DNA of 64,000 nucleotides from JAEELC01 sp963605425. GTDB taxonomy: Bacteria > Bacillota_I > Bacilli_A > Acholeplasmatales > Anaeroplasmataceae. The notes beneath the pieces were generated by a model. That model was given only the letters and a program-made list of their open reading frames with translations. It searched no databases and was not told the origin of the DNA. Of the stretch, positions 53,227 through 60,704 are shown one piece after another (within the stretch, counting starts at the first letter, position 1; every line of letters starts with the position of its first letter). The stretch lies in NCBI GenBank assembly GCA_963605425.1, contig CAVCUQ010000005.1:9873-73872 (forward strand), in the 5' to 3' direction. Made by a program: the position numbers and the translations under genes.

Positions 53227-53229
53227 TTA

Positions 53230-53397
53230 ATGATATATATAATGGCTTTAATTGTAATTATAACGCTAGTAGTATGTATGGTTGCTAATTTTGTAATCTA
53301 TTTATTAGTTAGAAATAAAAAATACGATGATGGACTTGATGATGTAGATTTAGATATAATTAACAGATTTGACACTGAAGACGATGATTTATATTAA
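53230..53397 (+). CDS. Small membrane protein (55 aa)
   Basis: The frame runs from ATG 53230, 3 bases after the preceding stop, to TAA 53395-53397, with an AAAAGG site 7 bases upstream. It has one N-terminal membrane helix (MALIVIITLVVCMVANFVIY; an in-frame ATG at 53242 is possible) followed by a basic stop-transfer RNKK and a strongly acidic tail (LDDVDLDIINRFDTEDDD). Codon use fits the genome. The function is unknown. It is probably co-transcribed with the methyltransferase-like gene. Confidence 0.7.
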   Translation: MIYIMALIVIITLVVCMVANFVIYLLVRNKKYDDGLDDVDLDIINRFDTEDDDLY

Positions 53398-53427
53398 AAA
53401 AATGGAGTTTTAAACTCCATTTTTTAT
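53395..53427. terminator. Bidirectional terminator
   Basis: ATGGAGT (53402-53408) pairs with ACTCCAT (53414-53420), flanked by A-run and T-run on the two sides. It ends both the small protein gene and the convergent rlmI-type gene. Confidence 0.75.
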
Positions 53428-54593
53428 TTTACTCTAAGTACAACGCACTTAAGATATAATTGTTCTTCACCAGAAAGAAGAGCTGGGTGGTCTATTGATT
53501 GAACTCTAAAATCTATAAATTGAACTTCTCTTTTAGAATCAACAGCGGCTTCTTTTAGCATTTGCATAAATAAATCACTTGTCATATTTTGACTACAAGA
53601 ATATGTAAGTAAATATCCACCATTTTTAATTAGTTTTAAGGCTTGAAGATTGATTTCCTTATAACCTTTATAAGCTTTTTTAATAGTATCTTTAGTTTTA
53701 GTAAAAGCAGGTGGGTCTAAGATAATAGTATCAAACTTATCTTTGAGTGAACTATCACGTAATAATTCAAATACATCACAACACTTTGTTTTTAGATTTG
53801 TAAAATTATTAAGTTCAGCATTTAATTCAATTTCATGACAAGCCCGCTCGGAAATATCACATGCAAGAACTTCCTTAGCACCATGTTTAGCTGCGTTTAA
53901 TGCAAAACCACCAACATTTGAAAAAGCATCTAGTACATATCTATCTTTAACATAATATTTGACGTTATCTCTATTTAGTTTTTGATCTAGAAAATATCCA
54001 GTTTTTTGACCATTTTCTACATCGACATAGAATTTAATATTATTTTCATGTACAAGAACTCTTGTATCAAATGTTCCGTATAAAGGACCTTTAACTTGTT
54101 CTAAACCTTCCTTTAATCTTACAGGCATATCACTACGTTCATAAATACCACGAGGATTAATAAGCTCAACTAGGATATCAACAATATCATTTTTGATTTT
54201 ATCCATGCCAAGTGACATAAATTGAACTGATAAGATATCATCATATTTATCGACGATAAGACCAGGAAGATAATCAGCTTCAGAAAAGATAAGACGAGCA
54301 CAGTTAGAATCAGTAAATAAATTTTCTCTATGTTTTAAAGCGTATTTAATACGTTCTTTAAAGAAATCTTTGTTTATAACATCACTCTCATTTAATGATA
54401 AAATACGAATCATTATTTTTGAATTAGTGTTTAAGAATCCGTAACATACAAACTTTCTTTCAAATGATTCGACTCTTACTACTTCACCATTTTGAATAGA
54501 ACCAACAAATGAATTAATCTCATTATTATAAATCCAAGGGAAACCTTCTAGTTTTTCCTTTTCTTCATATCTATTTAATACAACAGTAAGCAT
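53424..54593 (-). CDS. rlmI: SAM-dependent rRNA methyltransferase RlmI-like
   Basis: The 389-residue protein has an N-terminal PUA-type domain, then an EEHRI-like central domain (SEADYLPGLIVDKYDD) and a class I SAM fold. The motifs are VLDAFSNVGGFALNAAKHGA, NLKTKCCDVFELL, ILDPPAFTK and YSCSQNM. It should methylate a 23S rRNA cytosine (m5C, RlmI type). Start is ATG 54593 after AGGTGA, one base after the upstream gene's stop; the GTG at 54602 lies within the ribosome site. It is last in a minus-strand operon with the hydrolase and RNase J. Confidence 0.9.
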   Translation of the reverse strand: MLTVVLNRYEEKEKLEGFPWIYNNEINSFVGSIQNGEVVRVESFERKFVCYGFLNTNSKIMIRILSLNESDVINKDFFKERIKYALKHRENLFTDSNCARLIFSEADYLPGLIVDKYDDILSVQFMSLGMDKIKNDIVDILVELINPRGIYERSDMPVRLKEGLEQVKGPLYGTFDTRVLVHENNIKFYVDVENGQKTGYFLDQKLNRDNVKYYVKDRYVLDAFSNVGGFALNAAKHGAKEVLACDISERACHEIELNAELNNFTNLKTKCCDVFELLRDSSLKDKFDTIILDPPAFTKTKDTIKKAYKGYKEINLQALKLIKNGGYLLTYSCSQNMTSDLFMQMLKEAAVDSKREVQFIDFRVQSIDHPALLSGEEQLYLKCVVLRVK

Positions 54594-54594
54594 T

Positions 54595-55485
54595 CTATTC
54601 ACCTAGGAATTTTTCTATTTCTTCATAAACTAAATCTTTATTATCTTCATTTAAGATTTCATGTCTCATATGATCAAATTGTGCATGTTTTAAATTGTCA
54701 AAACCTTGTCTATTTAAATCAGAAACGGTTTGTTTATAACCTTTAGTTCCGCCAATTACAGGGTCATCTTTACCACTTAGAAGAAGAATAGGCATATTTA
54801 CAACATTAGTACTCTTCTTTATATGTAAACCTTTAACTAAACGACATAAATCTTTATAGGCACTACATGTGAAATATACACCACATAGAGGGTCATTGTT
54901 ATAGTTATCAATATTAGTTTTACTATAAGAAACCCAGTCAGCGTCGCTCTTTCTATTTTTAACAGCCTTAATATAAGGTCCGAGTGTTGCATTGTCTAAG
55001 ATTTTAGATTTACCATTGTTAGTCTTAAAGAAAGAGATAAATCCAGCAAGACCAAGACCTAGACTAGCAGCCCATTGATAAGGAGGGAATCCTGATAATA
55101 TTACCTTAGAATAGCTTGATGAGTTATTAATTAAAACATTTCTTGCAATAATAGAACCCATTGAGTGAGCGAATAAAATAATATTATTAATGTGAAGTAC
55201 ATTTTGAATGTAATTAGTTATAGTAACTTGATCGGATATTAATAATAAATGACCATTCTTTTTTGCAAAATAACCTAAAGTACTAGCGTTTTTACCATGT
55301 CCTCTAAGGTCACTTGTTACAACAGAATATCCTAATTTATTCATTCTTTTTGCAAATTCAACATATCTATCTTGATGTTCCATCATACCGTGAACAACTT
55401 GGATACATCCTTTAGGATTTTCTGCATTATATATTTTAATATAAATAGTTTCGTTATCTATACCTTTAATTTTTGTATAATCCAT
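54595..55485 (-). CDS. Alpha/beta hydrolase, monoacylglycerol lipase/lysophospholipase-like
   Basis: The 296-residue protein has an oxyanion strand QVVHGMMEH, RGHGKN and the nucleophile elbow AHSMGS (GxSxG-like with His at the first place, as in PldB/monoglyceride lipases). It also has Asp in LSGKDDPVIG and the catalytic His in KHAQFDHMRHEILNE. It is cytosolic and would cleave lysophospholipid or monoglyceride esters. It follows rnj by 10 bases and precedes rlmI directly. Confidence 0.9.
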   Translation of the reverse strand: MDYTKIKGIDNETIYIKIYNAENPKGCIQVVHGMMEHQDRYVEFAKRMNKLGYSVVTSDLRGHGKNASTLGYFAKKNGHLLLISDQVTITNYIQNVLHINNIILFAHSMGSIIARNVLINNSSSYSKVILSGFPPYQWAASLGLGLAGFISFFKTNNGKSKILDNATLGPYIKAVKNRKSDADWVSYSKTNIDNYNNDPLCGVYFTCSAYKDLCRLVKGLHIKKSTNVVNMPILLLSGKDDPVIGGTKGYKQTVSDLNRQGFDNLKHAQFDHMRHEILNEDNKDLVYEEIEKFLGE

Positions 55486-55495
55486 AATTTACCTC

Positions 55496-57154
55496 CTAAA
55501 TAAAGCTAAATAGAGGAAGAACAATAGGTTTACGACCTGATTTTTCTTTAACTATTTTAGATAAGTAATCTGTTAATTCTTTTTGAATCTGAGGATAAGT
55601 TAATTTTTGATTAGCCAAGCATCTTACTAAATAAATCTTAGCTTCATTAACAAGCTCACTAGTTAATTCTTCAGCTTCCTTCATGTAAACAAAACCACGA
55701 GATACAACTTGAGGTTCTAAGGCGATACGTCTTGTTTTTTCTTCAATAGTGAAGATTAAACTAAATAGTCCGTCATCTGATAAAGATTTTCTTTCATGAA
55801 TTATAGAACTATCTAAGTCAGATACAGCACCATCAATATAAATATCAGCTGCAGGAACCTTACCAGCTTGTTTAACTTCATGATTTGACATTTCAAGAAC
55901 ATCACCATTAGATAAAACGAATAAGTTTTCAGGATTTAATCCACATTCAATTGCAAGTTCACCACTTGTCTTAAGCATTCTATATTCACCATGAATTGGC
56001 ATATGATACTTAGGGCGAAGAAGAGTTTGAAGTAACATTAAATCTCCTTGGGCAGCGTGTCCTGATGTATGAGTATCAGTGATAGGTGAGTGAGTAATTA
56101 CATTACAACCATTCTTAAATAATAAGTTGATTGTATTATTAACACCAACTTGATTACCAGGAATAGGGCTTGATGAGAAGATTACGGTATCACCTGGGTG
56201 CAATTTAACAAATCTATGTGTTCCTTGAGCTATCTTCGATAAAGCAGCTAGAGGTTCACCTTGAGATCCTGTACAAATAATAACTAGTTCATGATCTTTA
56301 TAATTCTTAATATCTTCAGTATTAATAAAAGTAGTAGGACTAGCTTTAATGTAACCTATTGATTGAGCCACTTCAATTGTCTTAACCATAGAACGACCAA
56401 ATATAGCAATCTTTCTATTTGTAGCTACGGCAGCTTCTACGATTTGTTCAACTCTATAAATGTTAGATGCGAAAGTAGCTACTAAGATACGTGAGTGGAT
56501 ATGTTTAAATAAGTCTAGGATATTTCTACCGATAATCTTTTCGCTCTTAGTATAACCTGGAACACAAGCATTAGTAGAGTCTGATAAAAGTAAATCAAGG
56601 CCATCAGAACCAAGTTTAGCAAGTTTATTAAATTCAGTATTAGGTCCATTTGGAGTCATATCAAATTTAAAGTCACCAGTGTGGAAAATAGTACCTTCTT
56701 TAGTTTTTACAACTATACCAAAGGTATCAGGTACTGAGTGAGTCATACGAATAAATGATATTTCCATTCCATCAAATTTATATAAACTATCAGCTTTGAA
56801 TTCAACTATTTCTGGAACTCTAATATCTTTATGTTCCTCTAATTTGTTTTTAATTAAAGAAATGGTAACTCCACCAGCATAAATTTTAGGTACACTAATT
56901 TCTTTTAAGAAGAAAGGAATACCTCCGATATGGTCTTCATGACCATGAGTTATAAAAAGACCTACAATTTTATCTTGTTTATCTTTTAAATATTCAAAAC
57001 TTGGAATTACATAATCAACACCAAGTAAATGTTCATCAGGGAATAATATACCGCAGTCAATAATTACAATTTGGTTATTGTATTCAATACAATACATATT
57101 TTTACCAACTTCAAGCATACCACCTAATGCAAAAATTCTTACACTATTATTCAT
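55496..57154 (-). CDS. rnj: Ribonuclease J
   Basis: The 552-residue metallo-beta-lactamase/beta-CASP ribonuclease has HGHEDH (70-75), DSTNACVPG, TSGHAAQGDL and the MPIHGEYRML C-terminal block. RNase J is a 5'-to-3' exo- and endonuclease central to mRNA turnover in Bacillota. AAAGGAGAAT sets the start. A leader of roughly 120 bases with two hairpins precedes it (see next entry). Confidence 0.95.
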   Translation of the reverse strand: MNNSVRIFALGGMLEVGKNMYCIEYNNQIVIIDCGILFPDEHLLGVDYVIPSFEYLKDKQDKIVGLFITHGHEDHIGGIPFFLKEISVPKIYAGGVTISLIKNKLEEHKDIRVPEIVEFKADSLYKFDGMEISFIRMTHSVPDTFGIVVKTKEGTIFHTGDFKFDMTPNGPNTEFNKLAKLGSDGLDLLLSDSTNACVPGYTKSEKIIGRNILDLFKHIHSRILVATFASNIYRVEQIVEAAVATNRKIAIFGRSMVKTIEVAQSIGYIKASPTTFINTEDIKNYKDHELVIICTGSQGEPLAALSKIAQGTHRFVKLHPGDTVIFSSSPIPGNQVGVNNTINLLFKNGCNVITHSPITDTHTSGHAAQGDLMLLQTLLRPKYHMPIHGEYRMLKTSGELAIECGLNPENLFVLSNGDVLEMSNHEVKQAGKVPAADIYIDGAVSDLDSSIIHERKSLSDDGLFSLIFTIEEKTRRIALEPQVVSRGFVYMKEAEELTSELVNEAKIYLVRCLANQKLTYPQIQKELTDYLSKIVKEKSGRKPIVLPLFSFI

Positions 57155-57275
57155 TTTAATTCTCCTTTTTTTATAAATTTGTAAGGTGTAATAGAAAAAG
57201 CTATTACTATTGATTTATTTTTTAATTCCTTTTAAGCATCTAGGAAAAAGCCCAGATAAAAAATTATAAAAATTT
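57155..57275 (-). promoter_or_regulatory. rnj leader with two hairpins
   Basis: In minus-strand orientation the leader folds into ATCTGGG-CTTTTT-CCTAGAT (57257-57238, one G-U pair), then GTAATAG-CTTTTT-CTATTAC (57207-57188), then the AAAAGGAGAA ribosome site. Neither stem has a terminator U-tract directly after it. Both loops contain CUUUUU, which is a striking repeat. Confidence 0.5.
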
Positions 57276-57281
57276 GAATTA

Positions 57282-57310
57282 ATTATATTATAATTAATAA
57301 ATTATTGCAA
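57282..57310 (-). promoter_or_regulatory. rnj promoter
   Basis: TTGCAA (57310-57305) and TATAAT (57287-57282), spaced 17 on the minus strand. It lies back-to-back with the proS promoter. Confidence 0.55.
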
Positions 57311-57339
57311 TTGTTTTATAGAGTTAGGTATGATATAAT
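57311..57339 (+). promoter_or_regulatory. proS promoter
   Basis: TTGTTT (57311-57316) and TATAAT (57334-57339) are spaced 17 bases. The transcribed leader is only about 30 bases, so no T-box riboswitch fits. Confidence 0.55.
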
Positions 57340-57375
57340 CATAAAGGATTTTTTGAAAGAAAAGAGGTATATTAT

Positions 57376-59088
57376 ATGAGAGCTAGTCAAATGTTAATAG
57401 CTACATCAAAAGAAGCTCCAGCTGAAGCTAAAATTGTATCTCATCAATTATTACTTAGAGCTGGTTATATGAAGAATGAAGTAGCAGGAGTTTACAACTA
57501 TTTACCGCTTGGCCTTCGTGTAATAAATAAAATAGAAAAAGTTATAAGAGAAGAAATGGATAAGTCAGGAGCTAATGAAATATTATGTTCAGCTATTCAA
57601 CCAAAAGAACTTTGGGAAGAATCAGGTAGATGGGCAAAATATGGTCCTGAATTAATGCGTTTCAAGGATAGACATGATAGAGAATTCTGCCTAGGACCTA
57701 CTCATGAAGAAGTATTTACATCTATTGCAAGAGATTTAATTAAATCACCTAAGCAATTACCTATCAATTTATATCAAATTCAAACTAAGTATAGAGATGA
57801 ATTTAGACCACGTTTTGGTCTTATGAGATCAAGAGAATTCATCATGAAGGATGCATATTCTTTCGATAAAGATGAAGAAGGATTAAATAAGTCATATCAA
57901 ACAATGTATGATGTTTATACTAATATCTTTAATAGACTTGATATACACTTTAAGCCAGTACTAGCAGATACAGGTGCTATTGGTGGTAATGGAAGTCATC
58001 AATTCATGGCATTATGTGATATTGGTGAATCTGATATTGTATATTGTCCTAATTGTAATTTTGCAGCCGACGTTGAAAAGAGTGAAGCTATATGCACATT
58101 AAAAGATGATAGAGTATTAGAACAACTTGATAAGGTTAATGTTGGAAATGCTAAATCAATTGAAGAGATGGTTAATTTCTACAAACGTCCTGCAACTGAC
58201 ATGGTTAAGAGTGTCCTTTATAAAGATACTGAAACAGGTAAATTATATTTAGTTCTTGTAAGAGGGGACAGAGAAGTTAACGAAATTAAAGTCGTTAATG
58301 AAATTGGAACAGCTGAAGCCTTCTTAACATTTGCAAATGATGAAGACATTAAGTCACTTCATACTTATGAAGGATTTATCGGACCTATTGGACTAGATGA
58401 GAGCGTTACTATTTTAGTTGATAAAGAAGTAGCTGAAATGAAGAATGCAATATATGGAGCTAATGAGTTATCATATAATTACATTAATGTAAATTATGGC
58501 AGAGATTATACTGGTAAAGTAGTAGATTTACGTAAGGCAGTAGAAGGAGATTTATGTCCTTGTTGTGGTAAACCTATGAAGATGCAAAGAGGTATCGAAG
58601 TAGGTCAAATCTTTAAACTTCAAACAAAGTATTCATCAGCTATGCACTGTACATATCAAAATGAAAATGGTCAAAATGTTCCAATGGTTATGGGATGTTA
58701 TGGTATTGGTGTAACTCGTACTATGACAGCTATTATCGAACAACATAATGATGAATTTGGTATTAAATGGCCATTAAATGTAGCTCCTTATCATGCAGTA
58801 GTTATGCCTGTTATTTCAAAAGATGAAGTACAAATGAATCTTGCGAATAAGATTTATGATGAACTATTAAAATCAGGTGTTGAAACTATCATTGATGATA
58901 GAGATGCTAAACCAGGATTTAAATTCAAGGACTGGGATTTAATGGGAATTCCTTATCAAATTATTTGTGGTAAGAATTCAAATGAAGATTTAGTTGAACT
59001 TAAGAATAGAATTACTGGTGAAAAAACTTTAGTTACAACTAATGAAGCTATTAACACTGTCTTAGAAGCAGTTAAAAATATTAAGTAA
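57376..59088 (+). CDS. proS: Prolyl-tRNA synthetase (bacterial type, with editing domain)
   Basis: The 570-residue class II synthetase begins MRASQMLIATSKEAPAEAKI, with motif 2 in KYRDEFRPRFGLMRSREF and motif 3 in MVMGCYGIGVTR. The INS editing domain lies between about 220 and 400 (SVLYKDTETGKLYLVLVRGD), and a C-terminal anticodon-binding domain follows. It charges tRNA-Pro and edits Ala. AAAGAGG sets the start. It stands alone behind its own promoter and terminator. Confidence 0.97.
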   Translation: MRASQMLIATSKEAPAEAKIVSHQLLLRAGYMKNEVAGVYNYLPLGLRVINKIEKVIREEMDKSGANEILCSAIQPKELWEESGRWAKYGPELMRFKDRHDREFCLGPTHEEVFTSIARDLIKSPKQLPINLYQIQTKYRDEFRPRFGLMRSREFIMKDAYSFDKDEEGLNKSYQTMYDVYTNIFNRLDIHFKPVLADTGAIGGNGSHQFMALCDIGESDIVYCPNCNFAADVEKSEAICTLKDDRVLEQLDKVNVGNAKSIEEMVNFYKRPATDMVKSVLYKDTETGKLYLVLVRGDREVNEIKVVNEIGTAEAFLTFANDEDIKSLHTYEGFIGPIGLDESVTILVDKEVAEMKNAIYGANELSYNYINVNYGRDYTGKVVDLRKAVEGDLCPCCGKPMKMQRGIEVGQIFKLQTKYSSAMHCTYQNENGQNVPMVMGCYGIGVTRTMTAIIEQHNDEFGIKWPLNVAPYHAVVMPVISKDEVQMNLANKIYDELLKSGVETIIDDRDAKPGFKFKDWDLMGIPYQIICGKNSNEDLVELKNRITGEKTLVTTNEAINTVLEAVKNIK

Positions 59089-59097
59089 TAATAAAAT

Positions 59098-59128
59098 AAG
59101 GGAAGGCATAATTGCCTTCCCTTTATTT
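59098..59128. terminator. Bidirectional terminator between proS and the TM2 gene
   Basis: GGGAAGGCA (59100-59108) and TGCCTTCCC (59113-59121) form a perfect 9-bp stem with loop TAAT, T-rich to the right and A-rich to the left. Confidence 0.85.
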
Positions 59129-59152
59129 CAATATTAAGTTAATGTTAATTAA

Positions 59153-59524
59153 TTATTCGTTTCCGCCCCAACTCTTAACAGGTTTATCTTCACCATCAGT
59201 ATATGTACCACAAAGAATTAGAATAAAATCAATTAATGCCCAAATTGATGATATAATTACAGGAATAACAAGGAAGAAACATAGAGTACAAACAAGTTGG
59301 ATAACTCCATATTTATTCTTTCCTAGATAGAAATTATGAATACCAAGACTACCTAATAGGAATGCAAGTACAGCAGCTACAGCTCTAGACTTACCAGATA
59401 CTTCTTGATTTACTTCATCTGCATGTACTACAACACTAGAACCAGATTCTTGGTTAGCACCACATGAAGGACAAAATTGATCATTATCATTCATTTCTTT
59501 ACCACATTTTTTACAATATTTCAT
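59153..59524 (-). CDS. Zinc-ribbon TM2-domain membrane protein
   Basis: The 123-residue protein starts with a zinc ribbon (CKKCGK then CPSCG), then a short linker and a TM2 domain. The domain has two membrane helices with the family start SRAVAAVLAFLLGSLGIHNFYLGK and YGVIQLV, and ends WALIDFILILCG. TM2 proteins are small integral proteins of unclear role. ATG 59524 follows AGAGGTG; the upstream GTG belongs to that site. Confidence 0.88.
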   Translation of the reverse strand: MKYCKKCGKEMNDNDQFCPSCGANQESGSSVVVHADEVNQEVSGKSRAVAAVLAFLLGSLGIHNFYLGKNKYGVIQLVCTLCFFLVIPVIISSIWALIDFILILCGTYTDGEDKPVKSWGGNE

Positions 59525-59661
59525 ATTATACACCTCTCTTATTTAGTGTTATTAAATTACATAAATGATGATTTGTCAATTGAATTTGATAAAATTTATA
59601 ATATTTATGTAAAATATTTTAGTAATGATATATAATTATCAAAAAGAAAGAAGGTATTTGT

Positions 59662-60624
59662 ATGTGTACAGCTGCTACATTTAAAAACAATGATATTTAT
59701 TTTGGAAGAACATTAGACTATGAGTTTTCCTATGGTGAAAAGGTAGTTATTACGCCTAGAAACTATGAGTTTAACTTTAGACATTTAGGAATTAATAAAA
59801 GCCACTATGCCATTATAGGTATGGCTCATGTTGATCATAATTACCCTATGTATTATGATGCGATGAACGAAAAAGGTTTAGGTATAGCAGGATTAAATTT
59901 TGCGGGTAACGCTTATTTTGGTAAGGCTAAAGAATGTGAAAATAATGTTGCTCAATTTGAATTTATTCCTTATATATTAGCTAATTACGTAAGTGTTAGC
60001 GAGGTGAAGGAGGTACTTAATAATATTAATGTTGTTGATACACCATATAATGAATATTTCCCTGCCTCGCCACTACATTATATAATAAGAGATTTAGAAG
60101 AATGCATAGTGGTAGAATTCATGAAAGACGGAATGCATATTTATGATAATAAAACTGGATGTATGACAAATAATCCTCCGTTTAATTATCAATTAGATAA
60201 CCTAAAAAAATATAGTTATTTAAGTAATGCAGAAAAAGATAAGACATTCTCTTTTGATAATTCATTCTATTCAAGAGGAGAAGGTACTTTAGGCTTGCCA
60301 GGAGATTTAACTAGTGCCTCAAGATTTGTTCGCGTTGTATTTACTAGTCATTTTTCAAAATCAAACCCAGATGAAGTATCTAGTGTGAATCAATTCTTCC
60401 ATATTTTAGGTTCAGTAAAACAAGCAAATGGTTTATGTAAAATAAACGATGCTTATGAATATACAATTTATACTTCATGTATGAATCTAAATAAGGGAAT
60501 ATATTATTATCAAACATATAATAATTTTAGTATCAATGCTGTAAACATTCATAATGTAAATTTAGATAGTGATAATCTAATAACTTATGATTTATTGAAG
60601 GAAGAATTTAATAAGCAAAATTAA
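59662..60624 (+). CDS. bsh: Choloylglycine hydrolase family, probable bile salt hydrolase
   Basis: The 320-residue Ntn hydrolase exposes Cys2 as nucleophile once Met1 is removed. Conserved Arg16 and Asp19 lie in GRTLDYEFSYGE, Asn79 in AGLNF, Asn171/172 in MTNNPPF and a late arginine in SASRFVRV. The segment SYGEKVVITPRNYEF and LNFAGNAYF resemble bile salt hydrolases more than penicillin V acylases. The enzyme would deconjugate taurine or glycine bile acids in the cytosol of a gut bacterium. AAAGAAGGTATTTGT precedes the ATG. It is a single gene, and substrate choice is inferred. Confidence 0.9.
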   Translation: MCTAATFKNNDIYFGRTLDYEFSYGEKVVITPRNYEFNFRHLGINKSHYAIIGMAHVDHNYPMYYDAMNEKGLGIAGLNFAGNAYFGKAKECENNVAQFEFIPYILANYVSVSEVKEVLNNINVVDTPYNEYFPASPLHYIIRDLEECIVVEFMKDGMHIYDNKTGCMTNNPPFNYQLDNLKKYSYLSNAEKDKTFSFDNSFYSRGEGTLGLPGDLTSASRFVRVVFTSHFSKSNPDEVSSVNQFFHILGSVKQANGLCKINDAYEYTIYTSCMNLNKGIYYYQTYNNFSINAVNIHNVNLDSDNLITYDLLKEEFNKQN

Positions 60625-60640
60625 TATCTTACACAAAATA

Positions 60641-60672
60641 TTCACAAAAATATTTTTAAGGTATTATATAAT
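60641..60672 (+). promoter_or_regulatory. TTCACA-N20-TATAAT promoter-like element
   Basis: TTCACA (60641-60646) is followed after 20 bases by TATAAT (60667-60672). The start codon context TATTATGGAAGAAA (60701-60714) is identical to that of the gene at 22783. Confidence 0.45.
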
Positions 60673-60704
60673 AAAATCAAATATATGAAAGGTATGTGAA
60701 TATT

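Noticed and set aside
57180..57375. T-box riboswitch upstream of proS
   Set aside because: The promoter leaves only about 30 transcribed bases before the ribosome site. The hairpins further upstream belong to the rnj leader on the other strand.
59112..59330. Plus-strand frame opposite the TM2 gene
   Set aside because: It runs through the proS terminator and is antisense to a well-supported zinc-ribbon/TM2 gene, with no ribosome site.
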